Assembly (NCBI RefSeq): GCF_900106805.1
Contig: NZ_FNNP01000001.1
Coordinates: forward strand, 1,674,001 to 1,738,000
Source of the DNA: Ruegeria halocynthiae
GTDB taxonomy: Bacteria > Pseudomonadota > Alphaproteobacteria > Rhodobacterales > Rhodobacteraceae
DNA: 64,000 nucleotides
Direction: 5' to 3'
The translations under genes were made by a program, and so were the position numbers. Position 1 is the stretch's first letter, and each line of letters begins with the position of its first letter. Of the stretch, positions 33,815 to 45,740 are shown piece after piece. Under the pieces are notes generated by a model, which did not search any database, had not been told where the DNA came from, and saw only the letters and a program-made list of their open reading frames with translations.

Positions 33815-36800
33815 TCACGTTCTTTGGCTAGGAACATTCAAAAGGGCTTCGATAAGAGAAGGGACACGGATTGGCTTTGCGATATAGTCGTCCATGCCCG
33901 CCTCCAGGCACATTTCCCGGTCACCTTGCATGGCGTTGGCGGTCATAGCTACAATACGGGGTCGGTTGTCACCGGGGAAGGAAGTGTTGATGCGGCGGGA
34001 GGCTTCCAACCCATCCATTTCAGGCATCTGCACATCCATCAGAATGACATCATATCGTTGGCGGGCAACGCTTTCGACGGCCTCGGCCCCGTTAGATGCA
34101 AGGTCTGCGCGATAACCCATCTGCTCTAACAGGCGCAGCGCGAGTTTCTGGTTCACCAGATTGTCTTCGGCAAGCAGGATGCGTAGCGGGTGACGCTTGG
34201 CCATCTCTGGGTCGGTTTGCGCTTTGCCATCAATTTTGGTCCTTTTGACCGGTGTTGTATTTGATTCAAACAAGGTGACCAATGTATCAAACAAATGCGA
34301 TTGACGAAGAGGTTTGGCGAGGTTCGCGACAAACAGGCCGTCCTCAAGGTCCAATTCACGCGGACCAAGAGAGCTGAACAGGATCAGCGGCAGGTTCGGG
34401 TTCGCGTTTCGGACTTTCTTGGCCAACTCAACCCCGTCCATCTGGGGCATATGCATATCAAGGATAGCGAGGTCGAATGTGTCGCCTTTCCCGAGTGCGC
34501 CCAATGCCTCAGAGGGCGTTTCAAACGTGGTTGTTTTCGCACCCCATTTTTCGGTTTGCAGCGACAGGATTTTGCGATTGGTGGCATTGTCATCAACCAT
34601 CAGGATGCGCTTACCATCCAGCTCGGACTGGACCCCCACCAGATTACGTGATGACGATTTGATGGGTTTGGATGGTTTTGCCTGAATTGTGAAAGTGAAG
34701 GTGGAGCCAAGCCCCTTCCCGCCGCTTTCGGCCCACATGCTACCACCCATCAATTCAGCCAACCGTTTTGAGATGGCCAACCCAAGACCGGTGCCGCCGT
34801 ATTTCCGTGTTGTGGAACTGTCGGCCTGACTGAAGGACTGGAACAGGCGGCTCATGCCTTTTTCAGACAGACCTATACCGGTGTCACGCACGACAAAGGC
34901 AAGTTCCAGAATGTCCCTATTCTTGGCCGTTTGTTCGACAGACAAGACGACCTCGCCGCTTTCAGTGAACTTAACTGCGTTGGACAGCAGGTTCAGCAGG
35001 ATTTGCCGCAACCGCGTCAGGTCTGTACTGATCGCAACCGGCAATGCGTCATCAAGTTCATAGGCCAGATCAAGTTGCTTTTCCGCCGCTTTGCCGCTGA
35101 TAAGATCCAACGCGCTTTCGATACATTCGCGCAGATCGAAGGGGTGGGTTTCAATATCCATCTGACCGGCTTCGATCTTCGAGAAGTCGAGAATTTCATT
35201 GATGATCCCAAGCAACGCATCACCACTGTCCCGGATCGTGCTGGCATAGTCGCGCTGTTCGGCGTCAAGCTCTGTGTCCATCATCAGCCCACTCATCCCG
35301 ATCACAGCATTCATCGGGGTGCGGATCTCGTGACTCATCGTGGCGAGGAACGCGCTTTTAGCCTCATTGGCGGTTTCTGCCGCTTCGCGAGCTTCTTGAG
35401 CTTCGTTGAACAGACGCACATTTTCCAGAGCGATAGCGGCCTGATCTGCAAAAGATTCAGCGACGGATATTGCTTCGGCGCCAAATACCTCGCCTGAATT
35501 GCGCACGAATATCAGACATCCGATGCTTCCCTTGTCGCGCATAAGGGGTACGTTCATTGCGGATCTAAACTTGTGCTTCTTGATTATCTCCTGTTCTCGT
35601 GGCGGTAATTCTTCAATGGGCGTTTCCGGGCCGATCTGATTGTTTTTGCCACTTAACATTGCGCGTGACGGCAGGTTGTTGGCGGGATCGATGGGAAATG
35701 GGATTTGCGTAAAGTCTGCTTCAATGCCATCCGGTGTCGCGACAGCGGCTTGCCAAAGCTGCGTACCGTCGCTTTGCAGCGCTACAGCAAGGTCACACCC
35801 GATCAAATCGATGGACAATCTGACAATTTCCTCAAAGACCGGTGTGATCTCGTTGGGGGATTCACTGATCACCCGCAACACATCCGTACTCGCCGTTTGG
35901 CGCGCAAGCGAGGTTTGGGTTTCATTGAACAAACGCGCGTTTTGGATGGCGATAACGGCCTGATCGGCGAAGCTTTCCAACAGAGAGATTTCTTCTGTGG
36001 TAAAGGGTTTGATCTCGCGACGATACAGCGCGATGTTGCCAATTCCCTGACCATTTTGAACCAACGGGATCACCAAGAATGTTCGAATTCCTTCCTCATC
36101 CACTGCCATGCGTCGCTTGGCATTTCCGGCACGGTATCTGTCCGTATCTTTGAGATCGTGAATGTGGACGGCTTTGCATTCGAGAATGCTGTCGGCGATC
36201 GACACTCCCGGTTCCATCTCCCATCTGGTTGTTCCGACTTCGATCACATCAAGTTTGTCCCCGTGATGCGCCACAAGATCGGCATGGCTGCGCGTTTCAT
36301 TCACGATGTTCAAACTCGCCATGGGTGAGGCACAGAGCTTTGCCGCGCGGCTGAGTATCGCCTCAAATGCGGGTTCAAGATCGGACTGTGTTTCGCTGAT
36401 TACCCGCAGGATATCCGCGCTGGCGGTCTGACGTGCCAAAGCGCTTTGCGTTTCATTAAACAGTCGTGCACCCCCGATGGCGATTACAGCCTGGTCTGCA
36501 AAGGACTCAGCCAGTGCAATCTCTTCCGCATTGAAGGGTTTCTCGGTTTTACGAATGAAGGTTAAAGCACCCAAAGAAGCGTCCCTGCGCATCATGGGCA
36601 CGTGCAGCGAAACCTTGTACCCATGTTTCTTTGATCTTTCTACATCGCGCGCTGGAAGATTGTCTTGGCCATAACTGTGGTGTTGGGTTTTGCCCAGAAC
36701 CATAGCTCTGGCAGGCGTGTTGTCGTCGGCATCCAAAGGCGCGCGGGCGTCTGATTTCCACTTTTCCAATCCGCGCGGTGTGGCCACCGCGGTTTGCCAA

Positions 36801-39760
36801 ACGTCCTGCCCATCGGTTTGCCCGGCAATTGCCAGATCACAGTCGATCAGTCGAATACCCGCCTGAACAATTTCTTCAAAAACAGGGGTCACATCATCCG
36901 GTGATTGGCTGATGACACGCAGGATATCCGCACTGGCCGTTTGGCGCGCCAAGGAGGTCTGCGTTTCGTTGAACAGGCGGGCATTTTCGATCGCGATGCT
37001 TGCTTGATTGGCGAAACCCTGCACAAGTTCGACGCAGTTTTTCTGCGGTGCGCCGGGTTCTGACCACCCAACTATCACAACCCCCCAGATACGCCCATCA
37101 GCCCGTACAGGGATACCCATCAAACGCCGATATCCAGCGGCCTTGGCAAGGTTCGGATTGAAATACTCAGACGACCAGGCATCGGCCATGTGCTGTGCGG
37201 TGCCAGTCTCTACGACCAAGGGCGCCATATGCCCTTTTGCAGGTTTCAGCGGGTAATCGGCGGTCAGCGTTTTTAAGGTCTCGGGAGGGAACCCGTATTG
37301 GGCACAGAATTGGAAATGCTCGCCGTCAAATTGTTCGAGTACCGCAAATTGAGCGTCACTCAGTTCGGCGGTTTTCTGGACAACCAGATCAAAGACTGGT
37401 TGCAGGTCGGATGATGCTTCGTTGATGACCTGCAAAATCTCAGCGCTGGCTTGCTCACGGACAAGTGCCTCCTCAACCTCAGCGGTACGGGCCTGAACCT
37501 CGTCAAACAGCCGTGCATTGCTGATTGCGATTACCGCTTGTGAAGCAAAGGTCTCCAACAATCCAATTTGCTTTTTCGTGAACGCGCTGGCTTCGCTGTG
37601 AGCCATCACGATGACACCGACCGTTACACCGTTTTTAACCAGAGGCACGCCAAGCGTGGTCAGGTAGTCACCAATTTTGGCTGCTTCTTTCCATTCATAA
37701 GTTGGGTCTTGGCTGGTGTCTTCGATATAGACTGACTTGCCAGACAATGCTGCACGCCCGATACAGGTGCCTTCGCCTGGCGCAATGGGATTGTCATTCA
37801 AATACTGTTTGAACTCGTCAGACACATCATGCGTCAGCGCCACACGATATAATCCGTCCTCAACGTCCAACATTGCGCAAAACGCATATTCTGGCGCGCA
37901 AATACGCGATGATACGGACAGAATGGACTCTAGAACCGGCTCCAACTCGTTGGGGGATTTTGAAATCACCTCAAGAACTTCGGATGTGGCTGTCTGGTAT
38001 TCCAGCGCCTGTTCGACTTCGGTGGTCCGCTCTTGAACTTGACGGAATTGGCGGACGTTCTCCATTGCAATCACAGCTTGTGCGGCGAAGGTCTGAACAA
38101 GGGCTGTGTCGTCGTCCGAAAAAGGCGCGACCTCGCGACGGTAAAGCACCATTACGCCGAGCCCCTTGCCGTCTTTCATTAGCGGCACGGCTAGAACCGA
38201 ACGAGCCCCTTCTAGATCAACCATCTGCACCCGCTTGGGGTCGCGGTCCTCATAGTACAGCGGATCATCCGCGATGTCGTCCTGTCGGATGAGCTGCCCA
38301 TCGATCATAGGGCGGATTGCCACCAACTCAGTTCGGGTAAGGGGTTCAACGAATCCTTGCAGTGCCTCATCAAAATCCGTGCGCGCACCTATATTGGCCG
38401 GGATCGTCGCCACTCCGCGCTCGTGATCTGCGACGCAAAGGAAAGCAAGCGGTGCTTTGCACAACCGGCTCGCGTTCTTGAGAATGCTATTGAACACCGG
38501 CTGATCGTCATCCCGGCTTTGGCTGATGACCTCCAAAATCTCGCGCGACGCTGCCTCGCGTTCCAGCCGTTCTTGCACTTCTCGGAACTGGCGGGTGTTT
38601 TCTATGGCAATCACGGCGTGTTTGGCGAACGCCTCAATCAACTGAATATCATCGTCAGAAAATGGACGGACGTCACGTCGGCTGAGTCCAATCGCACCGA
38701 TCGCTTCGCCCTTTAGCATCAACGGAACAGCGACGCGGGATCGGATGCCTTCGATTTCCACCATGTTGACCGCGACTGGATCACCGGAGCGGTATAAATC
38801 GGTATCCGCGTAATCATCGATCCGAACAGCTTTGCCAGTTAGAATTGCCTTTGCCGCAGAAAGCGGGCCATCCAACGGCCATTCCTGACCAACGAGCATC
38901 GCGGATTGCTCATGTCCCCAATCCGCGGTCAATCGACCATGTGTGCGGGCCTCGTTGGCCAATATCAACGCGGCTTGATCTGCCCCACATACTCGCGCTG
39001 CTTGCGCAAGAACCGAGTCAAAAACACGCGCATCATCATCGCGGCTTTGGCTGATGACTTCGAGGATCTGAGAGGTGGCCTTCTCGCGTTCAAGCCGATC
39101 TTGAATTTCGCGGTATTGGCGCACGCTTTCGATAGCAATGACCGCCTGTGCAGCAAAGGTTTGGACCAGTTCGACTTCGTCATCCGAATAGGCCAGCACT
39201 TCATCGCGTGCGAGCATCAGACACCCAATCGCAGAACCTTCCAACATCAAGGGCACGAACAGATTGCTGCGGCATCCGTGTTTGTCGACAATCAACTTGT
39301 AACGCTCGTCACCTGACCTGTGGAAATCCGTGTCACCCATGTCCAGTACGCGATTGATCTGACCGGTCAGAATTGCATCCCCAACAAGCGAGTTTCCTGG
39401 CTCCATTGTGTACTTGCCGTCTTCCCACAATTTCTGGATTTCCGGGTGCAGGTTAACACTCGCCACAAGTCTCTGAAGTTTGTCGCCCTTGCGCCCCAAA
39501 ACTAACCCGGCAAAAACAGCTCGACACAGATTTTTTGCCAGCCTGACAATTAGATCGACTATCGGTTGCACATCATCCGGGGAATCCGCGATCGCACGCA
39601 AGACCTGAGCAGCTGCCTCAAATCGCACCTTCAAATCTTCAGCACTCAATTCCCGATCATGCGTGGCAATGTGCTCAGGTTGAACTTTTTCCCCAGACAC
39701 TTTGTTGCCGTTCTCCAATATCCAAGTTTCCAACTCAATTTGCGAAAAATGACAGGTCAA
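33815..39760 (-). CDS. Giant hybrid sensor histidine kinase with eight GAF domains, 1981 aa
   Basis: A soluble protein with no membrane helix. Eight GAF-type sensory units lie at about residues 65-215, 245-392, 422-570, 608-752, 787-927, 958-1098, 1128-1276 and 1305-1448, joined by similar coiled linkers ([25 protein letters not shown]). Then come HisKA (His1477 in TMSHEIRTP), HATPase ([25 protein letters not shown]), receiver 1 (Asp1768 in LAILDMHMP) and receiver 2 (Asp1909 in ILMDVQMP). The annotated start is TTG; a GTG at 39700 is an alternative. It heads the kinase-Hpt-cyclase operon. GAF ligands are unknown. Confidence 0.92.
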   Translation of the reverse strand: MTCHFSQIELETWILENGNKVSGEKVQPEHIATHDRELSAEDLKVRFEAAAQVLRAIADSPDDVQPIVDLIVRLAKNLCRAVFAGLVLGRKGDKLQRLVASVNLHPEIQKLWEDGKYTMEPGNSLVGDAILTGQINRVLDMGDTDFHRSGDERYKLIVDKHGCRSNLFVPLMLEGSAIGCLMLARDEVLAYSDDEVELVQTFAAQAVIAIESVRQYREIQDRLEREKATSQILEVISQSRDDDARVFDSVLAQAARVCGADQAALILANEARTHGRLTADWGHEQSAMLVGQEWPLDGPLSAAKAILTGKAVRIDDYADTDLYRSGDPVAVNMVEIEGIRSRVAVPLMLKGEAIGAIGLSRRDVRPFSDDDIQLIEAFAKHAVIAIENTRQFREVQERLEREAASREILEVISQSRDDDQPVFNSILKNASRLCKAPLAFLCVADHERGVATIPANIGARTDFDEALQGFVEPLTRTELVAIRPMIDGQLIRQDDIADDPLYYEDRDPKRVQMVDLEGARSVLAVPLMKDGKGLGVMVLYRREVAPFSDDDTALVQTFAAQAVIAMENVRQFRQVQERTTEVEQALEYQTATSEVLEVISKSPNELEPVLESILSVSSRICAPEYAFCAMLDVEDGLYRVALTHDVSDEFKQYLNDNPIAPGEGTCIGRAALSGKSVYIEDTSQDPTYEWKEAAKIGDYLTTLGVPLVKNGVTVGVIVMAHSEASAFTKKQIGLLETFASQAVIAISNARLFDEVQARTAEVEEALVREQASAEILQVINEASSDLQPVFDLVVQKTAELSDAQFAVLEQFDGEHFQFCAQYGFPPETLKTLTADYPLKPAKGHMAPLVVETGTAQHMADAWSSEYFNPNLAKAAGYRRLMGIPVRADGRIWGVVIVGWSEPGAPQKNCVELVQGFANQASIAIENARLFNETQTSLARQTASADILRVISQSPDDVTPVFEEIVQAGIRLIDCDLAIAGQTDGQDVWQTAVATPRGLEKWKSDARAPLDADDNTPARAMVLGKTQHHSYGQDNLPARDVERSKKHGYKVSLHVPMMRRDASLGALTFIRKTEKPFNAEEIALAESFADQAVIAIGGARLFNETQSALARQTASADILRVISETQSDLEPAFEAILSRAAKLCASPMASLNIVNETRSHADLVAHHGDKLDVIEVGTTRWEMEPGVSIADSILECKAVHIHDLKDTDRYRAGNAKRRMAVDEEGIRTFLVIPLVQNGQGIGNIALYRREIKPFTTEEISLLESFADQAVIAIQNARLFNETQTSLARQTASTDVLRVISESPNEITPVFEEIVRLSIDLIGCDLAVALQSDGTQLWQAAVATPDGIEADFTQIPFPIDPANNLPSRAMLSGKNNQIGPETPIEELPPREQEIIKKHKFRSAMNVPLMRDKGSIGCLIFVRNSGEVFGAEAISVAESFADQAAIALENVRLFNEAQEAREAAETANEAKSAFLATMSHEIRTPMNAVIGMSGLMMDTELDAEQRDYASTIRDSGDALLGIINEILDFSKIEAGQMDIETHPFDLRECIESALDLISGKAAEKQLDLAYELDDALPVAISTDLTRLRQILLNLLSNAVKFTESGEVVLSVEQTAKNRDILELAFVVRDTGIGLSEKGMSRLFQSFSQADSSTTRKYGGTGLGLAISKRLAELMGGSMWAESGGKGLGSTFTFTIQAKPSKPIKSSSRNLVGVQSELDGKRILMVDDNATNRKILSLQTEKWGAKTTTFETPSEALGALGKGDTFDLAILDMHMPQMDGVELAKKVRNANPNLPLILFSSLGPRELDLEDGLFVANLAKPLRQSHLFDTLVTLFESNTTPVKRTKIDGKAQTDPEMAKRHPLRILLAEDNLVNQKLALRLLEQMGYRADLASNGAEAVESVARQRYDVILMDVQMPEMDGLEASRRINTSFPGDNRPRIVAMTANAMQGDREMCLEAGMDDYIAKPIRVPSLIEALLNVPSQRT

Positions 39761-40546
39761 CTGTCAGTGAACGTGAATTGAAAGTCACTTACTATTTTGA
39801 AATGTGTTGAAAGCGTTGAGATATGCAGACGCTTTACCTGGAAATCTGGGAAGCAATATACGGTGCAAATGAGGGGATACTTTACCCTAAATAGCGAAAT
39901 CGTAGTGACAATTTCACAGATACTGAAGATGGAGACGAACGAAAGTGAACCTTGAAACCAGACTCCAGTCGGATGTTTCGATATTTCCAAAGCCGCTACG
40001 AACGACCGCCTCCCGCCGCTACAGACCGACACTTTCAATTGGTCGAATATCGAGCAGCTTGAAATTCCGCTTCTAAGCCGGTGTGTGGCACTGCATTCCT
40101 TCGTAGTGAATGGCCGCTTTCCAACCATTCAATTTCATCTGATGAAATTGGTTTGTTTACAAATGGTGATCGTGCAGCTTGCCCCGCCGCCTTTGTTTTT
40201 GGGCCAGCGGGATTTGGACGAACCAAACGCCTCTGGCCGCAAGGGGTAAGACGACGCATAGTTTTGCCACTCCCTTTCATCCAAGGCATTGATTTTAAAC
40301 AAACGAGATTTTCTTTGGCGCACAAGTCTTGCCAATTGCGACTCAAGGGTCTTCCATCTCATCAGAAGATTCAGACCGGCATCTCTGACTTGCGGACCAG
40401 AAAGCGACGACTGCGATCTCTTCTTTAGGTTAGATTCAATGCACAACATTCGAGGTGATCGATTGAAAGAAGAAACGTCGCTTCGAGTGAGAAATGTTAA
40501 CTCTGATGGCCGACTCGGCCATCTTTTAGGAAAGGAAGCATTCCAA
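39761..40546. other. Spacer between kinase and lyase genes
   Basis: About 790 bp with divergent promoters and the repeat copy listed at 40177-40370. An in-frame extension of the lyase ORF back to 40289 is not credible as coding because it overlaps this repeat. TTTTAGGAAAGGAAG (40524-40538) is the ribosome binding region of the lyase. Confidence 0.55.
40177..40370. repeat. Dispersed repeat family, copy D (internally deleted)
   Basis: The left part (40177-40250, with GGGCCAGCGGGATTTGGAC) matches the spacers at 49.74 kb and 62.15 kb; the right part (GCATAGTTTTGCCA, TTGATTTTAAA, GTCTTGCCA-TTGCGACTCAA) matches 62.57-62.68 kb. The ~340 bp that separate the two parts at 62 kb are absent here. On the minus strand both copies read a short peptide with LFKI or EFKI followed by EWQNY. 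Confidence 0.65.
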
Positions 40547-42529
40547 ATGATCGCGGCCATCGGCAATGTTTTGTCGCAGCGTTCGACTTATGCTGCGGCC
40601 TCGTTCCTGATCGTTGTTTTCACCAATAGTGCTTGGTCCGAAGCTGTTGTGCCGCAAATCATGCTGACCAATGACGTGGTCGAACGCGTTGAAACCCTTC
40701 GCAGAACAGACGCTGCTATCGCTTCGGACTATGAAGCACTACTTACAACCGCAGATTCTTATTTGGATCGAGCCACGATTGTGGACGCGCTCAACGCGCG
40801 CGACTCCACATTGCAGTCGGGATTTGTTGGGTTTGATCAGAAGCCGGTTGAACGCCTGACAACGCTGGGCATGGCGTGGCGACTAACCCGAGACAAGCGA
40901 TATGCTGAACGAACCAAACTGGAGCTTATGCAACTTGCAGACCTGGAAACTTGGCATCCAGAGCATTTCCTGGGCTTAAGCAGAGTGACGTTGGCGATTG
41001 CGCTCGGCTACAGCTGGATCGGTGAAACACTTGATGAAAGCGAACACTCCGTAATCAGGTCAGCTCTTATCGACAAAGCGCTGAACGAGGCCAATAGGAT
41101 CTATAAACTGGATAAAGCCTATTTCGACAAGGGATGGGTTGTCCCGCAGCGTTGGGTGCATCCTACGCCGGTTCCAACTACGTTGCCGGATGGTACTGCA
41201 ACTGCAGATATCACCTGGCCAGTCGCATCGTTTAATTGGAATATCATCTGCAATACCGGAATGATCGTTGCAGCCCTTGCGGTCTCTGAAGCTGAGCCAG
41301 AGCTGGCGACGCAGACTATCGAAAGCGCTCAGACTTCGATCCGGAATGGGTTTGCCATGCTCGCTCCGGATGGGGCGTGGCCAGAAGGACCCATGTATGG
41401 CGCCTTGTCCGCGCGGGATGCGGCAATAGCAATCACGTCTCTGGAAACTGTCCTTGGGCACGATTTTGATTTGTCTAAAACCGACGGAATGGCGAATTTT
41501 GGTGACTATCTTACGCATGCGACCGGACCGTCCGGCATGTTGTTTAACTACGGCGACAGCGACACTAACACTGATCTGGTCGCTTTGACTTGGCTTGCGT
41601 CGCATTTTAACCGGCCCGACTACAACCTTCGTGTCTCCGGCTCCAAACCTTCTTCACACATTGCGCTGGATTTGATCTGGCGGCAAAAAACCAAGGCTAA
41701 GTCGATCGACGGGCGGCAAAATTCGTTTTGGTTTGGCGGCTTAGGGCTTGTGACAATGAGAACGGCTTGGGATGATCCGCAAGCAACCTATGTCGGCTTC
41801 AAGGCAGGGCCACTGCGCAGTCACCACAATAACCTCGATGCCGGAACATTTGTTCTTGAAGCCGATGGCGTGCGATGGGCAGTTGATCTTGGGATCGGAA
41901 ACTATCACTTACCGGGTTACTTCACCAACAAGCGTTTTGACTATTATCGTACCGCCACCATCGGTCAAAATACACTGACCTTTAATTCTGCAAATCAGCA
42001 AACGACTGGTCGCGCACAGATCGAAGAGTTTGGGCAGTTTCCCGATTTCACCTTTGCAATCGCAGACCTTTCAGAACCGTATGCCCAGCCCGTGGGTACC
42101 GTTAGACGCGGCATTGCCTTGATCGAAGGGAATACGGTCGTGGTTCAGGACGAAATTAAACGAGGCCATAGTGAACCTGTATTCTGGACCATGCATACGG
42201 ATGCGCAGATCCACATTGATGGGCAGACTGCTATACTGCGTAAGGACGGCAAAGAACTATTGGCGCGCATTCTATCTCCACCAGAGGGCCGTTTTACATT
42301 GCGTTCAGCGGATCCTTGCAAAACACCGTACAATTCGGACTGTGCCGATCAGAACCCCAATACCGGTGTCAGCAGATTAATGATCGATTTAGGCGTTCAA
42401 AACTCCGACACCCTTCAAACGATTTCCGTTACGTTTGAAAGCATCAAGAGCGCAACTGACAAGACAATTGTCCCGCTGAGCGAGTGGCGATTGCAGGCTA
42501 CTCTGTCGAGACCGGACCCGAGCGAATAG
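40547..42529 (+). CDS. Heparinase II/III-like polysaccharide lyase, 660 aa
   Basis: A signal peptide (MIAAIGNVLSQRSTYAAASF, then LIVVFTNSAWSEA) is followed by an alpha-toroid N-terminal region (TTLGMAWRLTRDKRYAERTKLEL; FLGLSRVTLAIALGYSW) and the heparinase II/III beta-sheet domain (LGLVTMRTAWDDPQATYVGFKAGP; SHHNNLDAGTFVLEADGVRWAVDLG). Enzymes with this layout cleave uronic-acid polysaccharides such as alginate or heparin. I start at 40547 because of the signal peptide and AGGAAAGGAAG upstream. It is a lone gene with no neighbouring sugar cluster. Substrate not assignable. Confidence 0.85.
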   Translation: MIAAIGNVLSQRSTYAAASFLIVVFTNSAWSEAVVPQIMLTNDVVERVETLRRTDAAIASDYEALLTTADSYLDRATIVDALNARDSTLQSGFVGFDQKPVERLTTLGMAWRLTRDKRYAERTKLELMQLADLETWHPEHFLGLSRVTLAIALGYSWIGETLDESEHSVIRSALIDKALNEANRIYKLDKAYFDKGWVVPQRWVHPTPVPTTLPDGTATADITWPVASFNWNIICNTGMIVAALAVSEAEPELATQTIESAQTSIRNGFAMLAPDGAWPEGPMYGALSARDAAIAITSLETVLGHDFDLSKTDGMANFGDYLTHATGPSGMLFNYGDSDTNTDLVALTWLASHFNRPDYNLRVSGSKPSSHIALDLIWRQKTKAKSIDGRQNSFWFGGLGLVTMRTAWDDPQATYVGFKAGPLRSHHNNLDAGTFVLEADGVRWAVDLGIGNYHLPGYFTNKRFDYYRTATIGQNTLTFNSANQQTTGRAQIEEFGQFPDFTFAIADLSEPYAQPVGTVRRGIALIEGNTVVVQDEIKRGHSEPVFWTMHTDAQIHIDGQTAILRKDGKELLARILSPPEGRFTLRSADPCKTPYNSDCADQNPNTGVSRLMIDLGVQNSDTLQTISVTFESIKSATDKTIVPLSEWRLQATLSRPDPSE

Positions 42530-42603
42530 CGCTGTTTTCAGGTGCCAGACACCATCTTGATCATTCGATTCGGCTGGGTGGGTGCACGCCCTGTTTCCAA
42601 GCG

Positions 42604-45600
42604 TCACGCATGTTTGGAACGAGGTCTCAGGCGGACCAGATACTCTCTAAGCGCCTGAAACGCGGTGTATAAAACCGGGATCATCAATAGCCCCAGCGTA
42701 CTGTCGAGTATCATGCCGAACAGGACGGGATAACCAATCGATACCCGGGCGGCTGCACCTGCCCCGCTGGACAGCACCAGTGGAAGAACCCCGACAATAA
42801 AACACAAGCCTGTCATTGTGACAGGCCGGAACCGGATCTCTGCTGCTTTTAGGGCCGCATCACGAATGCTTGCACCAGACAGGCGCTGCTGGTTTGCGAA
42901 CTCTACCACCATGATAGCTTTCTTAGCGGCCAATCCAATGAGCAAAACCATTCCCACTTGGGCAAAGATATTGCTGGTCAAAAACGGAAACAGTGCCAGA
43001 GGTATCAGCGCGCCCAACAACGCAAAGACTGTCGATGTAATGATCGATAAAGGCAGAACCCAGCTTTCGTACAAAACCACCAAAAACAGGTAAGCCAGCA
43101 CAAGGGCAAAGAGCATAATGTAGGGCACCAAATTCTGAGACTTCACTTCCTCTTGCGTGACGCCCGACCATTCAATCCGGAACCCGTCGGGAAGTGTTTT
43201 GTCTGCTATTCTCTGCATCGCCGCAATTCCTGCACCCGAGCTGATATCCTCTGCAAGTTGCGCACTGACCGATGCTGCCGTGAACAGGTTGTAACGGGGG
43301 ATCGAATCTGGCGCGAGGACCGGTTCGCTGCTTACGAAATTTCGAAGTTGCAGCGAGTCGCCCGCACTGTTTTTGACATAGATATTGCCCACGTCATCCA
43401 GGGTTTGGCGATATTGGGCATCAGCCGAGATAACTACCCAATACACCCGCTCGGACAGAATGAAGTTATCAACAAAATATGTGCTGAGATTGGCCTGCAA
43501 AGCTGTGAATATATCTGAAACGTTAACGCCCAGCGCCTCGGCTCGATCCCGATCCAGCAAGAGCCGATATTGCGGCGTCTGTCCTGAAAAACTGCCATTT
43601 GCGCGGACAAATTCCGGCGCGGAATTCAACGCTGTCACAAAGGCGTTCATCACCGATTCCAGCTTTTCCCCATCGCCTTTTTCAAGATCCAGAAGCTCGA
43701 CCGATATACCACCTGTTGAGCCCAGCCCGTGGATGGTGGGAAATGGAAACACATAGCTTTCAGCCTCGGGCCACGTGGCGAGTTGCTTGTCCAAATCCTG
43801 CATGATGGCGTTCCAATGCAGGTTCGGGGTTTTTCGTTGGTCCCAGGGTTTGAGTGTCACAATCGCCATACCAGCGTTTGATCGGCCACCAGCCAGCATG
43901 CTTGCGCCGGACACTGTAGTCACTGTGTCCACCCCCGGAGCCTGTTCGATAACCGCACCAGCCTTTGCCATGAAAGCCTGAGTGCGCTGAAGCGATGCAC
44001 CGTCCGGCAACGCCATCGCCGCCAGCAAGACACCGTTGTCCTCTTGTGGGATTAAACCGGTTGGGACAGTTTTGAAGAGATAAATCGTTCCGCCAACGGC
44101 TGCAGCAAAAACAAACAACGAGATCGCGAGGTATCGCAGCATGAGCGCTACGAGACGCACATACTGTGTTCTGACCCATGAAACCACTGCAGGAACAAAA
44201 CGCAACACGCCAATCGGCTTGGCCCCGGACTTCAGGACCATGGCACACAGCACCGGAGCAAGGGTCAGCGCATTCACAGCGGACAGAACAAACGCGAAGA
44301 TAATTGTCGCCGCAAACTGGTAGTAAATCGTCCCCGTCACACCGGGAAAGAAGCAAACCGGCACGAACACGGCGGCAAGAACAAAGGTGGTTGCGATGAT
44401 AGGCCGGTTAACCTGCGACATCGCCTTCAAAGTGGCCTCGCGCGGGTCCAGGCCATCTTCCTTCAGGATGCGTTCGGCGTTTTCAATGATTATGATCGCG
44501 TCGTCCACGACCAGTGTGATGGCGAGAACCAGGGCAAACAGCGTGATCATGTTGGCGCTGAATCCAATTGCATAAATCAGCGCAATGGCGCCAAGTAATG
44601 ATACCGGGATCGCAATGGCAGGGACGATGGTTGCTCGGAAACTCGCCAAAAAGAAAAACGTCACGGCGATCACCAAACCCGCGGTGAGCGCAAGGGTCTT
44701 CAGAATATCTTCTATCGACACACGAACAGCGTCCGTCACGTCGTAGGTAATCTCATATGAAACGCCGTCAGGGAACTTCTTAGATAGTTCATCCATTAGG
44801 CTGTGAATGCTGTCCGAGATGTCGAGCGCATTCGCCGTGCTTTCCTGATGCACGGCAATTGTTGCTGTGTCCTGACCATTCAGTTGCGACGACCCGGCAT
44901 AAGTGGCAGAGCCCAGTTCGATCCGGGCGACATCTTCTAGCCGCGTGACTGATCCGTCTTCGCCCGTCGAAACGATGATCCGCCCAAATTCCTCTGCTTC
45001 TCGCAACAGACCTTCTGCACGCAACTTAAGCTGAAAATCCGTTCGTGCCTCTCCGAAAGGTGGGGCTCCGACTTGCCCAGCAGCTGCAACGACATTCTGC
45101 GCTTCAATGGCGTCTGCTATCTCTGCCGCGGTGATATTCAGCGCAGCCATGCGAACCGGATTGATCCAAACCCGCATGCTGTATTCCAACTGACCAAATT
45201 GCGAAACGCCGCCGACGCCTGGAAGGCGTTGCAGGGGATCATGCAGGAACTCGGCCGCATAGTTACTCAGATACAGCTCATCCCGGGATTCGTCCGGAGA
45301 AGTCAGGTTGATCACCAGGATCATATTTCCGGATTGTTTTGTGACTTCGATACCCTGCTGTTGCACTTCTGATGGTAATTCCGCACTGGCGAGCGCGATC
45401 CGATTTTGCACCTCAACTGCAGCGACGTTTGGATCCGTTCCCAATTCGAATGAAACGCTCAGGTCATAGCTGCCATCATTCGAACTTTTGGACTGCATGT
45501 ACAACATGCCCTCGATCCCGTTCACACGCTCTTCGATCGGCGCCGCAACAGATTCCTGAATAACCTGCGCATCGGCACCTGGGTAACTGGCCTGAACATA

Positions 45601-45732
45601 GATCTGCGGTGGAGCAATGTCGGGGTATTCAGAAATAGGTATCAGCCGAACACAGACCGCGCCAAATAGTACCATCAAGATCGCGACAACAGCGGCAAAA
45701 TGCGGCCTGTTGATGAAGTAGTGAGAGATCAA
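42604..45732 (-). CDS. RND efflux pump inner-membrane transporter (AcrB/MexB type), 1042 aa
   Basis: Twelve hydrophobic helices in two halves with two large periplasmic loops, beginning MISHYFINRPHFAAVVAILM. The proton-relay residues are present: VVDDAIIIIENAER (Asp pair of helix 4) and LIGLAAKKAIMVVEFAN (Lys of helix 10). It pumps hydrophobic compounds out with the adaptor encoded 8 bp upstream and an outer-membrane channel that is not in the window. The two genes form an operon. Confidence 0.93.
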   Translation of the reverse strand: MISHYFINRPHFAAVVAILMVLFGAVCVRLIPISEYPDIAPPQIYVQASYPGADAQVIQESVAAPIEERVNGIEGMLYMQSKSSNDGSYDLSVSFELGTDPNVAAVEVQNRIALASAELPSEVQQQGIEVTKQSGNMILVINLTSPDESRDELYLSNYAAEFLHDPLQRLPGVGGVSQFGQLEYSMRVWINPVRMAALNITAAEIADAIEAQNVVAAAGQVGAPPFGEARTDFQLKLRAEGLLREAEEFGRIIVSTGEDGSVTRLEDVARIELGSATYAGSSQLNGQDTATIAVHQESTANALDISDSIHSLMDELSKKFPDGVSYEITYDVTDAVRVSIEDILKTLALTAGLVIAVTFFFLASFRATIVPAIAIPVSLLGAIALIYAIGFSANMITLFALVLAITLVVDDAIIIIENAERILKEDGLDPREATLKAMSQVNRPIIATTFVLAAVFVPVCFFPGVTGTIYYQFAATIIFAFVLSAVNALTLAPVLCAMVLKSGAKPIGVLRFVPAVVSWVRTQYVRLVALMLRYLAISLFVFAAAVGGTIYLFKTVPTGLIPQEDNGVLLAAMALPDGASLQRTQAFMAKAGAVIEQAPGVDTVTTVSGASMLAGGRSNAGMAIVTLKPWDQRKTPNLHWNAIMQDLDKQLATWPEAESYVFPFPTIHGLGSTGGISVELLDLEKGDGEKLESVMNAFVTALNSAPEFVRANGSFSGQTPQYRLLLDRDRAEALGVNVSDIFTALQANLSTYFVDNFILSERVYWVVISADAQYRQTLDDVGNIYVKNSAGDSLQLRNFVSSEPVLAPDSIPRYNLFTAASVSAQLAEDISSGAGIAAMQRIADKTLPDGFRIEWSGVTQEEVKSQNLVPYIMLFALVLAYLFLVVLYESWVLPLSIITSTVFALLGALIPLALFPFLTSNIFAQVGMVLLIGLAAKKAIMVVEFANQQRLSGASIRDAALKAAEIRFRPVTMTGLCFIVGVLPLVLSSGAGAAARVSIGYPVLFGMILDSTLGLLMIPVLYTAFQALREYLVRLRPRSKHA

Positions 45733-45740
45733 TCCCTTAC

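Noticed and set aside
40289..40546. N-terminal extension of the heparinase-like gene
   Set aside because: The extension overlaps a dispersed repeat and would bury the signal peptide 86 residues inside; the start at 40547 has a proper ribosome binding region.
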